From the NCBI GenBank assembly GCA_000497125.2, contig CM035320.1:256001-320000 (forward strand): a DNA stretch of 64,000 bases, in the 5' to 3' direction. Source of the DNA: Spironucleus salmonicida (Eukaryota > Fornicata > Diplomonadida > Hexamitidae). Shown piece by piece: positions 12,043-23,621 of this stretch; positions within the stretch are counted from its first letter, which is position 1; each line of letters begins with the position of its first letter. The notes under the pieces are model-generated. The model did not search any database. It was not told where the DNA came from and saw only the letters and a program-made list of their open reading frames with translations. Position numbers and translations under genes: made by a program.

Positions 12043-15000
12043 ATGGAGACATATTATGGCCAACTATTATAATGGGGGCTTAACTTCACAAGAGATTAAA
12101 AATTGGATTCTGGATGTATTCATTAAATATTAGAAGCATCATTCATGATAAAATTTGATCTTAAAGATAATATAAAAGACATGTTTTTGTAAATACCAGA
12201 TATTGATGATATGAATTATGCGCTGGAATGCTAATAAGGTATTATTAATAATAAAAAGGAAGCTATAGAAGATTTTATGGATATGGTTATTAATATCCAT
12301 GATGATAAGGAGGAATTTTTAAAGTCGAAATAGATTAAATTTATCGAGCGACTTTAATAATAAATTATTGATTCACAATAAAAAAATTAATAACTATAAA
12401 AATAAATTGCTAAACTAATTGCTGCTCAAGAAAAATAAGAGAAAAATATTGATCTACTTACACTGAGCTGTTAGCAATATATACCATCAGATGTATTATA
12501 AAAGTGTCTTATTGACATTTCTAATATTTTTTAGAATTGCTAATTAGATTTTTCTTTATATTGTGTCAATTTGTTCTAAAAATTTTAAGTAACATTATAT
12601 TAGTAATAAGAAGCTTGGCAACAAGACAATGATATGTTATAATCATAAAACTAGCAGCTAAAGTAATCATTAGATAATATTATTAGTACTAAATGTGACT
12701 TAAACTTTTTAGAACTATCATAAAATTAAGATTAATAAAGTTCTATTAGTAATGAAATTAAATTATTTAAGAAATAGCTCGCAGAAGCCACGAAGCAGAT
12801 CGAGGAAGCGAAGGTAACTGACGCCGAAGTCCGGAATATCCTGGCCAGAAATGTTCCCGAGGCTATCCTCAATGAAGAGGTCAGATCCGTGATGGCGCAA
12901 AGGCTAGCCGATCATATTCACCAGCTGTAGTCTGAGCTGGACCAGTATAAGAATATAGGCGAGATTCCTGATGTATATTAAACTTACGAAGACTGTAAGA
13001 CGGCGTCAACAGAGCGAGACCTACTGACAGAGCAGGTAGCTGCGCTCCAGCTAGCATGTGGGTTCAACCACGCCGATGCCGATTTCTTAACAAAACACAC
13101 TGAGCAAGTCATAACCATTAATCATCTGGTAGAACTTGGAGATGCTGCTGATGAGATCGTGCGATTGAAGAACTAGGAGTAGAGACTAGCTGAGGTTACC
13201 CAGCAGACGTCCGAAATGGGAATCATGATTACTGAGCTGGAGGGGCTACTTTCGATCTAAGAAAAGACTAGCGCTGAAAGCGGCATCCTTGAGCGCACCC
13301 GCCATTCAGTGGACGAGGTAGGCGCCAGGATCCAAGAACTAGCACTTCTAAAAGAAATTGGTTCTTACGAAGATATCACAAGTAAGATTTCCCAATACCA
13401 ACAGGACCTCGAAGATATTTAAGCTAAATATTTAGAAGCGACGAGAGCACTTCTCGAAATAATCACGGTGACTGAATAGGTCAATGATTTAGATGACGAA
13501 ATCGTGGTTACTATGACGGCACTAGACGGAGTAAATAAATAGCGCGATTAGCTCGCAGAAGCCACGAAGCAGATCGAGGAAGCGAAGGTAACTGACGCCG
13601 AAGTCCGGAATATCCTGGCCAGAAATGTTCCCGAGGCTATCCTCAATGAAGAGGTCAGATCCGTGATGGCGCAAAGGCTAGCCGATCATATTCACCAGCT
13701 GTAGTCTGAGCTGGACCAGTATAAGAATATAGGCGAGATTCCTGATGTATATTAAACTTACGAAGACTGTAAGACGGCGTCAACAGAGCGAGACCTACTG
13801 ACAGAGCAGGTAGCTGCGCTCCAGCTAGCATGTGGGTTCAACCACGCCGATGCCGATTTCTTAACAAAACACACTGAGCAAGTCATAACCATTAATCATC
13901 TGGTAGAACTTGGAGATGCTGCTGATGAGATCGTGCGATTGAAGAACTAGGAGTAGAGACTAGCTGAGGTTACCCAGCAGACGTCCGAAATGGGAATCAT
14001 GATTACTGAGCTGGAGGGGCTACTTTCGATCTAAGAAAAGACTAGCGCTGAAAGCGGCATCCTTGAGCGCACCCGCCATTCAGTGGACGAGGTAGGCGCC
14101 AGGATCCAAGAACTAGCACTTCTAAAAGAAATTGGTTCTTACGAAGATATCACAAGTAAGATTTCCCAATACCAACAGGACCTCGAAGATATTTAAGCTA
14201 AATATTTAGAAGCGACGAGAGCACTTCTCGAAATAATCACGGTGACTGAATAGGTCAATGATTTAGATGACGAAATCGTGGTTACTATGACGGCACTAGA
14301 CGGAGTAAATAAATAGCGCGATTAGCTCGCAGAAGCCACGAAGCAGATCGAGGAAGCGAAGGTAACTGACGCCGAAGTCCGGAATATCCTGGCCAGAAAT
14401 GTTCCCGAGGCTATCCTCAATGAAGAGGTCAGATCCGTGATGGCGCAAAGGCTAGCCGATCATATTCACCAGCTGTAGTCTGAGCTGGACCAGTATAAGA
14501 ATATAGGCGAGATTCCTGATGTATATTAAACTTACGAAGACTGTAAGACGGCGTCAACAGAGCGAGACCTACTGACAGAGCAGGTAGCTGCGCTCCAGCT
14601 AGCATGTGGGTTCAACCACGCCGATGCCGATTTCTTAACAAAACACACTGAGCAAGTCATAACCATTAATCATCTGGTAGAACTTGGAGATGCTGCTGAT
14701 GAGATCGTGCGATTGAAGAACTAGGAGTAGAGACTAGCTGAGGTTACCCAGCAGACGTCCGAAATGGGAATCATGATTACTGAGCTGGAGGGGCTACTTT
14801 CGATCTAAGAAAAGACTAGCGCTGAAAGCGGCATCCTTGAGCGCACCCGCCATTCAGTGGACGAGGTAGGCGCCAGGATCCAAGAACTAGCACTTCTAAA
14901 AGAAATTGGTTCTTACGAAGATATCACAAGTAAGATTTCCCAATACCAACAGGACCTCGAAGATATTTAAGCTAAATATTTAGAAGCGACGAGAGCACTT

Positions 15001-16764
15001 CTCGAAATAATCACGGTGACTGAATAGGTCAATGATTTAGATGACGAAATCGTGGTTACTATGACGGCACTAGACGGAGTAAATAAATAGCGCGATTAGC
15101 TCGCAGAAGCCACGAAGCAGATCGAGGAAGCGAAGGTAACTGACGCCGAAGTCCGGAATATCCTGGCCAGAAATGTTCCCGAGGCTATCCTCAATGAAGA
15201 GGTCAGATCCGTGATGGCGCAAAGGCTAGCCGATCATATTCACCAGCTGTAGTCTGAGCTGGACCAGTATAAGAATATAGGCGAGATTCCTGATGTATAT
15301 TAAACTTACGAAGACTGTAAGACGGCGTCAACAGAGCGAGACCTACTGACAGAGCAGGTAGCTGCGCTCCAGCTAGCATGTGGGTTCAACCACGCCGATG
15401 CCGATTTCTTAACAAAACACACTGAGCAAGTCATAACCATTAATCATCTGGTAGAACTTGGAGATGCTGCTGATGAGATCGTGCGATTGAAGAACTAGGA
15501 GTAGAGACTAGCTGAGGTTACCCAGCAGACGTCCGAAATGGGAATCATGATTACTGAGCTGGAGGGGCTACTTTCGATCTAAGAAAAGACTAGCGCTGAA
15601 AGCGGCATCCTTGAGCGCACCCGCCATTCAGTGGACGAGGTAGGCGCCAGGATCCAAGAACTAGCACTTCTAAAAGAAATTGGTTCTTACGAAGATATCA
15701 CAAGTAAGATTTCCCAATACCAACAGGACCTCGAAGATATTTAAGCTAAATATTTAGAAGCGACGAGAGCACTTCTCGAAATAATCACGGTGACTGAATA
15801 GGTCAATGATTTAGATGACGAAATCGTGGTTACTATGACGGCACTAGACGGAGTAAATAAATAGCGCGATTAGCTCGCAGAAGCCACGAAGCAGATCGAG
15901 GAAGCGAAGGTAACTGACGCCGAAGTCCGGAATATCCTGGCCAGAAATGTTCCCGAGGCTATCCTCAATGAAGAGGTCAGATCCGTGATGGCGCAAAGGC
16001 TAGCCGATCATATTCACCAACTGTAGTCTGAGCTGGACCAGTATAAGAATATAGGCGAGATTCCTGATGTATATTAAACTTACGAAGACTGTAAGACGGC
16101 GTCAACAGAGCGAGACCTACTGACAGAGCAGGTAGCTGCGCTCCAGCTAGCATGTGGGTTCAACCACGCCGATGCCGATTTCTTAACAAAACACACTGAG
16201 CAAGTCATAACCATTAATCATCTGGTAGAACTTGGAGATGCTGCTGATGAGATCGTGCGATTGAAGAACTAGGAGTAGAGACTAGCTGAGGTTACCCAGC
16301 AGACGTCCGAAATGGGAATCATGATTACTGAGCTGGAGGGGCTACTTTCGATCTAAGAAAAGACTAGCGCTGAAAGCGGCATCCTTGAGCGCACCCGCCA
16401 TTCAGTGGACGAGGTAGGCGCCAGGATCCAAGAATCAAACAGAAACTATAATGAAACATAAAAATTAATTAATTAAAACAACCAGTTATAAAAACAGCTA
16501 GAAGATATGACTCATTAAGCTTAAAACAACAATGTAAAATTAGATAATATTATATTTTAACTATTTCCAGATAATGATGCTTTATTATCAAAAGAAGAGC
16601 AAATCTAAAAATTTATTTATCAAGTTTAATAACTAATAGAAGATAGGAAAGAATTAGAACTAAAGAAAGAAAATACTCGATAGAAACTTTTAGATATAGA
16701 TTAAAAGAGAGATAAGATATTAGAAGAAAAAATATAATAAATACTCAGAAGCAATTAACATTGA
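12043..16764 (+). CDS. giant coiled-coil protein with 258-residue tandem repeats, 1,573 aa
   Basis: ATG at 12043 (METYYGQLLQWGLNFTRD), TGA at 16762-16764, one frame of 4,722 bases. Residues 1-245 are an AT-rich, Gln-rich helical region. Residues 246-1464 are 4.7 near-identical copies of a 258-residue unit rich in Leu/Glu/Ala/Gln with heptad spacing. Residues 1465-1573 are again AT-rich coiled coil. Each unit contains several in-frame TAA and TAG codons, so the array is a strong witness for the altered code. The long regular coiled coil suggests a structural, perhaps cytoskeletal protein; no known family is recognised. The repeats are much more GC-rich than the flanks. Confidence 0.85.
12778..16434 (+). 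repeat. 774-bp in-frame tandem repeat, about 4.7 copies
   Basis: Copies begin at 12778, 13552, 14326, 15100 and 15874; the spacing is exactly 774 bases (258 codons), and the last copy stops at 16434. By eye the copies are almost identical; one substitution is visible at about 16019 (CAG to CAA). Near-identity implies recent duplication or active homogenisation. Copy number may be underestimated if an assembly collapsed the array. Confidence 0.95.
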
Positions 16765-17106
16765 ACTAAAATAAATTATCTGATTATTTTTTTTATTTTT
16801 TAATTCTCCATGCCCGGTTTGAATTTTATAACTAATTAAATTATTATTTTTAACTAAATTACTTACCTTTAAATACTGAAGGTATTTAATATTATGAGAT
16901 ATTTTGTTATATTTAGATTATTTCTTAAGCTAATTCCTATATCCCTAATTCTTTCTCTTAATTAATCCAAATCTATTATCTCTCTTTTAATCTTTTATTC
17001 ATCAATATTTAATTGCTATTCAGATAATGAGTTAATAACACTTTATTAGTTAAATTTCGCATTTGTAGTACCAAATTAATTTAAGTATATTATTAATATA
17101 AAATAT
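16620..17106 (-). pseudogene. coiled-coil coding remnant without a start
   Basis: A minus-strand frame open across this interval contains, at about 16890-17060, a clearly coding-like helical stretch (SEQQLNIDEQKIKREIIDLD). The frame has no ATG and degrades into AT-rich codons toward lower coordinates, where it overlaps the end of the giant coiled-coil gene antisense until a TGA at 16620-16622. It lies immediately downstream of the EF-hand gene in a different frame, so it may be a frameshifted former C-terminus of that gene or a separate dead gene. Confidence 0.35.
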
Positions 17107-17550
17107 TCATTAATCCCGAACAATTAGTAGTGCTTACTTAAATTACTTCTGAGATAAAAAGTCTTCTTCTTAATATTAAAGAAAGGACTAATTTATTATA
17201 TTTTAAGGGCATATAATCCGAAGAGCATTTATTATTCGTCTAAATTATATAATATTTATTTTATGCTACTAGTCTACATCGGCTGCTATATAATAAACAT
17301 CATCATCAGTATCAAATGGTGTATTTTAAAATATATAAAACAAATGCAAAAATTCCTTAATTTCTATAGTATTTGATTAGTCAAAGTCTAAAATAAAAAA
17401 GAGTCTATCCAATATATCTTCTTCTATTTTAAAAAATTAGTGTACTTTAGATACAAACAATTGTTAATTTATTGCTCCTTAGTTTTTAATATCTATACGC
17501 TCATAAAACGAAGTATAATAAACAATTTATTTATCTGTCAGCTATTTCAT
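17107..17550 (-). CDS. EF-hand calcium-binding protein, 147 aa
   Basis: ATG at 17550 (MKQLTDKQIVYYTSFYERID), TGA at 17107-17109. The length and paired helices resemble the calmodulin/centrin superfamily. The first loop DFDQSNTIEIKE has D1, D3, S5, T7, I8 and E12 and should bind Ca2+. A second loop, DVDQQHKINIIQ, has Gln at position 12 instead of Glu and is probably weak or inactive. Flanking helices are hydrophobic (RLFFIL, IIQFRRIINAL). Calcium sensing in the cytoplasm is likely; no partner is indicated. Confidence 0.7.
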
Positions 17551-17609
17551 GTAACTAAATACAAATTTATATTATTATATATTAAAATATGTATCATTAA
17601 CAAATTTTA

Positions 17610-18209
17610 ATGTTAACAATCTCACCATCATCATTTTGTATAACCGATTAATAAACAGAATTTTCTTTATTTAATAATTAAAAGTCAATAGTCTATGCTT
17701 AGATAAAATCTTCAAATCAAACTGCCTATGAATATCCAAAATAAATTATGGAAATTCAGCCTCTTACTTCATACAAATTTATAATTTATGTAAAAATCTA
17801 AAGATAAACCAATGATAACGATAATGTGACTATTCAATATGATAATGATTCACAACTTAAATTTCCCAAATTATTGAAGATAAATATTACAACAGCATCA
17901 GTAACTCAATAATAAATTAAAAATATTTTTTACTAGATGGATTATGAGAGCTTATAAAAAGAATAAATATTGTTATAAAATTAACTCAGATCAATAAAGA
18001 AATAAATCTTTGAAATTGAAAGTTAAGGTACTTTTTTGTTTATTAGAAGAAAAGATTTAGAAAAATCAGTATCAAATATAGAAATTCACTTAGGAATTAA
18101 CCTTAAGGACTGGAAATAGCGAGTAAGAAAAGTTATTAAGTCATCTTAAAATGCTGCATTCGTAGCAACAGCGTATATTGTTGGGTTCATCCTAGCATTA
18201 AAATGGTGA
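17610..18209 (+). CDS. VAP-like MSP-domain tail-anchored protein, 199 aa
   Basis: ATG at 17610 (MLTISPSSFCITDQQTEFSL), TGA at 18207-18209. Residues 1-105 resemble a Major Sperm Protein domain: strand pattern with a LFNNQKS segment, then a YEYPKQIMEIQPLTSYKF segment. Residues 110-175 are a coiled coil. The last 20 residues (AAFVATAYIVGFILALKW) are a membrane helix followed directly by the stop, as in tail-anchored VAP proteins at ER contact sites. The family call is by overall layout; the FFAT-binding residues cannot be checked by eye. It converges with the next gene, 3 bases between stops. Confidence 0.65.
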
Positions 18210-18212
18210 TAT

Positions 18213-19181
18213 TCACTTTTTATATCCATATTTTATTGCTTTTATTTGCAATTTAAATTCATTTATTTTCTTTTTAATATCAGATATACTATTATTATTA
18301 AGAATACAATTTTTAAACATGATCTACTTTTAGAGGTAAAAATTATTGATAGTTAGTAAAATAATTTTAAATTCTCTCTTTTTGCTAAGAGTTACTTGCT
18401 CCTCATTCAAAAATGTATTTTTTTATACTTCAAGTATGTATTTATTATTAATATCTTTATCTTCATAAGTATGAAAAAGTTACTAAAGTTGTTACTTATT
18501 GATTTAGGTTTCTTTTGATATTTATTATAGATCTAATTTTAATTTTTTCAATTCTTACTAATATTATGTTTTTATCTCAAAGTTTTATTATGATATATTA
18601 ACAACAATGGATTCAGATGCTTTATCATTATTTTCAATACTCATTATTTATTGTCCTTGTTAAGTGGTAATATTAGTTGTTAATATTATGATATCGGCAT
18701 TTAATTATTCAATAAGTAGCTATTAAAAATTTTTAATCTCTAAAATTTTTAATATTTCTTTTTACTATTCTTAGTAAGCAGTCGTTTGCTACTTTAAATA
18801 CAAAATAAACTAATTTATAGCTTATAATATATCAAATTAACGCTCATATTAAATTTATAATTATGATACTTGTTCCTATTAGTCAGTAAATGCTTTTTTT
18901 ATTTATTAAACTTTAGATTACTCCTATAATTTTATCAGCTCACCTTATAAACTCTCAGTACAATTAGTATATTTCCCCACTTACTTATGTAACTCTATAA
19001 TTTGATATTATTCTTTTAATACTAGGAATTTATTTTTGTAAATTCTTATATTTTGATGTACTTTATCTATATTTTCGGTTATGCTTATCATTTAATCATT
19101 ATGACTAGCTAACAGTTCCATTTATTAATCACTAATAATAATCTTTGACTTGTAGACTCTATTTTTAGATCCACAGAACAT
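18213..19181 (-). CDS. coiled-coil protein, 322 aa
   Basis: ATG at 19181 (MFCGSKNRVYKSKIIISD), TGA at 18213-18215. Apart from the first 20 residues the protein is Gln/Lys/Glu/Leu-rich and helical, with many TAA/TAG Gln codons. No conserved motif is seen. The neighbouring gene at 19296 is divergent, so about 115 bases hold both promoters. Function unknown. Confidence 0.75.
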
Positions 19182-19295
19182 TAATTACAAAATTATTTTA
19201 TAGTTTATTTATAATATTATATTATATTTTCCAAAACTACTTATATTAAGCAGATATTATATATAAAATAAGCAAAAATTTCCTTTCAGTTTAAA

Positions 19296-20144
19296 ATGGA
19301 AATTGAACTGAAAATCTATTTTGACGAATCATATTATTTTATTTCAAAAGCTCCTGCTAATAATACAGTTTAATCATATTTAAATTAATTATCGCGAGAG
19401 TTCTCACTGTTATTTAACGATCTTACGACTATTTTAGGGATCTAAAATATAAACTTCGTTGATATTCCACCGAATGCAGTAATCCATCAAAGTCTATCCC
19501 CAGGCGAACATGTACATGTCTTGCGCCAAATAGTAACAACGCTCCCCTAGAAGCTATCCGTATAAATTCTCAAGTTGCCTTCAATTGACCCAGAAACACT
19601 TCAGCTTTCGTAGTCTGCCAACCCAAGGCGTTGCGCTCCCTATTGCTCACCTCTAAGCAAGTTTGGAACATCAAATTGCTAGTGCACAATTTGTGGCGAG
19701 ATCAAGTCCTACGAACCCATTTTGGGACCCTATTGCACTAGATTTTGCTACTCGTCTGAATCTAGAAAAATGAAATCGTAAAATTGCGATTTTTGTAGCA
19801 TATGTCTAGGACGGTTAAGAAGTGGGAAGTATAATTTGAATTCAATTCATCAATGTTCAGTTTGCCATCGACCGTGGCTAATTTTGAACCGTCAGGGTGT
19901 CTGCAGAACGTGTCATGCGCTGATTCGGTAAGATTTTTACAATGACAGAATGAGCTTTAAACCAGACAGGCTATTGGTAGTTGGAGATGGTGCTATAGAT
20001 CCTGCAAGGGATGTTGCAATTCGGGAAAGTAGAGAAATAGGGAGAAGAATTTTGGAGAAGTACAGGGATGATGAAAGGATTATAGATAAGTTATAATATA
20101 GCAAAAGCAGTATAAATGAACATTTTCCGCCTAGAAAAGAGTGA
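19296..20144 (+). CDS. Cys-rich zinc-binding protein, 282 aa
   Basis: ATG at 19296 (MEIELKIYFDESYYFISKAP), TGA at 20142-20144. The centre (about 115-215) carries many paired cysteines: CQCTICGE, YCTRFCYS, NCDFCSICLGR, QCSVCHR and VCRTCHALIR, enough for several zinc knuckles or a ribbon/treble-clef array. The C-terminal part is charged and helical (ARDVAIRESREIGRRILEKY). The first 30 codons are AT-rich, the rest markedly GC-rich. I do not recognise the family; a nucleic-acid or protein-binding zinc module is the likely role. Confidence 0.75.
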
Positions 20145-20159
20145 AATTTTAAGCACAGG

Positions 20160-20573
20160 TCACCTTAACGCTCTAAGCTTAGCTACCCAAGTTTGACTTA
20201 ATCCTGGGGCGAGTTTCAATGCGTCCAAGACTACTCCCCTAGCTCCAGACTCCAAGCCTGTGACCCACAACACGAGTTTCTGTTCCTATGCAGCAAGGGC
20301 CACTGCGTTCGCGGTCCTTCTGCCAAGTTATTCCATTAACGTCGTAGGTACCTATACTTTACGTCTAGCATGAAGTTGAGCCAAGATACCATATAATGCG
20401 CAGTGTGAAGACATTGCTGCAACACACACACCTTATGGACGCTAATTGGAAGGAACAGAGCAACCTAGATCCGGTGTTAAAGGCATCAGATCTGAAATAG
20501 AGATTTCCGAATCTGATGATGCTGATGGACCAAGGTATAACTCGTGCGCAATAGCATTGAAGCTTCCCAGCAT
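20160..20573 (-). CDS. hypothetical helical protein, 137 aa
   Basis: ATG at 20573 (MLGSFNAIAHELYLG), TGA at 20160-20162. The frame has a balanced, protein-like composition (SSHCALYGILAQLHARRKVQ, then LEQ/LGRRTANAVALAAQE-type helices ending WVAKLRALR) and GC-rich codons unlike the AT-rich noncoding DNA beside it. Competing frames on both strands have poorer composition. Family not recognised. It converges with the zinc-binding gene, 15 bases between stops. Confidence 0.6.
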
Positions 20574-20968
20574 TCAAAACTATTGATGAATTGCTAGCTT
20601 ATATAATAATATATATTTGATTTTGATTTGTAAGTTATAGACGACTTGATTTATTTAAAAATAATTAATAATTAATAATTATAATCCGATTAAATCAAAT
20701 AAATTTATTTGTGGTTTAGAAAATTAATATTAAAATAAAAATAAAATATTTATAATAAAAATAATAAAAATGAAAGTTATATTATATAATCTATGAATTA
20801 ATAATAAAAATAACGCCTTTTAATAATTTATATAATATATAATAAAATCTCTTTATTATAATTTTTTAATTTTGTTAAAGTGAATTTAAGTTAGTTATTT
20901 TTTAGATTATATTTTAGTGTAGATTTTAAATATAATATTCATACCTATAAATTTCAAGCAAAAATTAA
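20574..20968. other. divergent intergenic region
   Basis: About 395 bases of very AT-rich DNA between two divergent genes, with repeated AATAAT-type simple stretches. No coding frame or specific element recognised. Confidence 0.5.
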
Positions 20969-22750
20969 ATGTCACACATTCAAGCTATTATCAAATCAGT
21001 TATTAATAAATAATGGATAGTAATAAATTCAGAGGCAAAGCTTTATTTTAATTTTGCGTTGATTTATCCAGTTGTTAAAGTTTTATATTCCAACCAGGAA
21101 CTAACATTTACCTTTTAATAACTTTACGAAGTCCATAAACAAGATGGTGCATTTGCCCTAGTATTTAAAACCGATACTTATACTGCACTAGAGTTTACTT
21201 CGGTTAATGGTCTTCATAACAAAACATAATCTGACGTTTTCACTGATGTTCTGACACGAGCAGATAATCTCTTGAAATATACAAAAAATCCTGTTACAAT
21301 TATTCATCATTCATAAGTACCATCTGATTTTGGATTTTCAAATTAGTTTGATTGTTAGGCCTTTTATTAAGATTTTAATGCTGATTTTTAGAAATTTGCA
21401 GGATATTTCTGCATAAGCATTATTGATCCAAACGAAGCTATCCTAAAAGGTATGAAATCAGGATATTATATGATTTGTGATAGTGAAATCAGCGGTGGAA
21501 TTTCGCAAAAGATCACTTCTAATCTACTTTATAGACTTTATACAGCTGAAAAACAGGTCAGCATGGTATGCGAATTTGGCGGTCTATCATTTTTATTCCA
21601 TGATAAAGCTTAATATAATCATTTTTCAAGGCTGCTGAAGTAGGCGGTTTCGAGCTCATATCAAACGATTTACAAAACTAACGCAAATGATACCTAATTT
21701 TATGATGAAACGTTTCAGAAATCCGATTAAGAAGATAGCGAGTATAACAACTTCGATGATAATGTAGAAACTTGTACTTAAGGACACGAAAAGGGTCACT
21801 ATTTCGATGCCAATGATAGAATGGCAGTCGTAAGCTTGGATGATGTCATAGCAATCTACTCAAATGAGAACAAGAACTTCACCAAAGTTGTCCTAAAAGA
21901 TCTCGAAAATCAGGTCGTTTCAGTGAAAGCTAAGGCTTAAAATTTTTCAATTTTAGCTACAGAAATTAATAAAGAATCGGTTGAAAGTATTCTTAGTTAT
22001 GATTTAAATGTTGATAGACCAAAATAAATCATAAACACCCTAAAAGGCACTGATTCTCGTTAAGTTGTCGATTTTGCTACTAATATAACTCAAAATATTG
22101 GAAATGCAAATATCAGTTCCGATAATGGAATTGTAGGTATTTCATGGAATTCTGTATATCTATTGGATAATAGAATGGAACAATCTAGAACTGGGCTAGA
22201 ATTTAACTATGTGAAGACACCTGATTTCTCTGTAGTTCATTTATGCAAAAATGGCAGTGTTATTATAGGTTTAGATGATGGAAGCTGTAAAATATTCAAT
22301 AAGTTAGGAAATCGTGCAATCAATTAATTTTAAGGTCTTGGATTTGGAATAACTGCTATTTCTACTGATTTAGCTGAAGAATATTTGATTTTAACATGCA
22401 AAAATATGATAATTGTTCAGTTTTTAGTTGACACAGAGGGTCTTAACATGCTTAGTAAAACATCTTAAATGTAACATAGAAAATCACCTGTAATTATTAA
22501 AATTTCTATTAATGATGCAGTTAGAGCTGGTACATTAGGAGGGTTAGCTCCAGCTTTTGTAAGCTCTGATAATAAGAGGCTGATTTCAGGATCTGCTAAA
22601 ACTTTGCTTATATGGGAGTTCAAAAATATTATTCTTAATAAAATAAAGAATGCTAGAAGAGTAGATTTAGGTGTCGTTGGTCATGGTGGTAGAGATATAA
22701 AAGAAGGAATTTTAGTTGGATGTGAAGGAGGATTCAAAGTAGTTAGGTGA
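20969..22750 (+). CDS. VID27: VID27-like protein, 593 aa
   Basis: ATG at 20969 (MSHIQAIIKSVINKQWIVIN), TGA at 22748-22750. The C-terminal half matches the VID27 beta-propeller core: IVGISWNSVYLLDNRMEQSR, then HLCKNGSVIIGLDDGSCKIF and GLGFGITAISTDLAEEYLIL, followed by WD40-like blades (SGSAKTLLIWEF). The N-terminal half has the PH-like and acidic linker features of yeast Vid27. In yeast the protein is linked to vacuolar import and degradation of gluconeogenic enzymes; its molecular role is poorly known. The acidic segment is at about 245-275. Start chosen as first ATG after AT-rich leader. Confidence 0.8.
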
Positions 22751-22856
22751 TCCTAATATTTCTTTTACATATGACATTATATTTATTTTCATTTTGTAAT
22801 TATTCTGAATATTCAATGATAATTTTTAAATAGTATATAAATTATATATATAAAAG

Positions 22857-23621
22857 ATGATCAATTTTCTAAAATCATTATCAGACTCAAGCACTGAGCA
22901 AATTTAATACCCGAACTAACCAATTTTATCAAAAATTACGTATGGAAAACGAATTTCAATTTCAACATTAAATAACCAACCAAATACTAACGAAGCCGGA
23001 TAAAGGCTTATATCTCGATAAAGTATGCACTGTTAATAACTGTATGATAATCCGCGTACAATCTTATAAGTATAGCTCAGTAGTTAATTTTTAAATTAGT
23101 TTTAGACACCTAAATAAAGAGGTCTCACTTGTTATTAATAATAAAATTACTAACTATAGAAAAGATAAAAATAATTAATTTCATTATAAAAAATATTAGA
23201 AGAGAAAGGATTTCCCAGAGAGCCAGATATTTATTTCTCTTAGCTATATAAATTATTTCATATTTTAAGCATTAATTTTCATGGGGCAAAATAAGCAATT
23301 GGTGGTAAGTTGTTGTTAAAAGTTTGTATTTCGTTTATTAAAATAAAAGACAATAAACTCGATCTGGATAATTACAAATTTCTTTAAAAGAAATGTTAGT
23401 CGCCAAACCTATCTATTATACGAAATATGACATAAGTCGAATTAAAGTCACGCGAATAAAATTATTAATAATATTTGGTTACACGATGGTAAAATGAATA
23501 TATAGATATCATTAATAACTTAAGAAAATATAGACTGTAAAAAAAGTAATTAAAAGAGAAAAATGAATATATTTCTTAAATGGAAGCAGCAAACAGCAAA
23601 AAATAACGAAAATTTATTTGA
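22857..23621 (+). CDS. hypothetical protein, 254 aa
   Basis: ATG at 22857 (MINFLKSLSDSSTEQIQYPN), TGA at 23619-23621. An unstructured Gln/Ser-rich N-terminus (1-115) precedes a compact helical region (KILEEKGFPREPDIYFSQLY, then GAKQAIGGKLLLKVCISF) and a basic coiled-coil tail rich in Lys/Gln. The central helices are hydrophobic and conserved-looking, somewhat cyclin-like, but no firm match can be made. Its stop codon abuts the stop codon of the convergent GDI gene with no base between them. Confidence 0.65.

Noticed and set aside
20365-20577. Minus-strand 70-codon frame beginning MNAGKLQCYCARVIP
   Set aside because: It overlaps the better frame starting at 20573, which has a proper TGA end next to the convergent gene and a balanced amino-acid composition.
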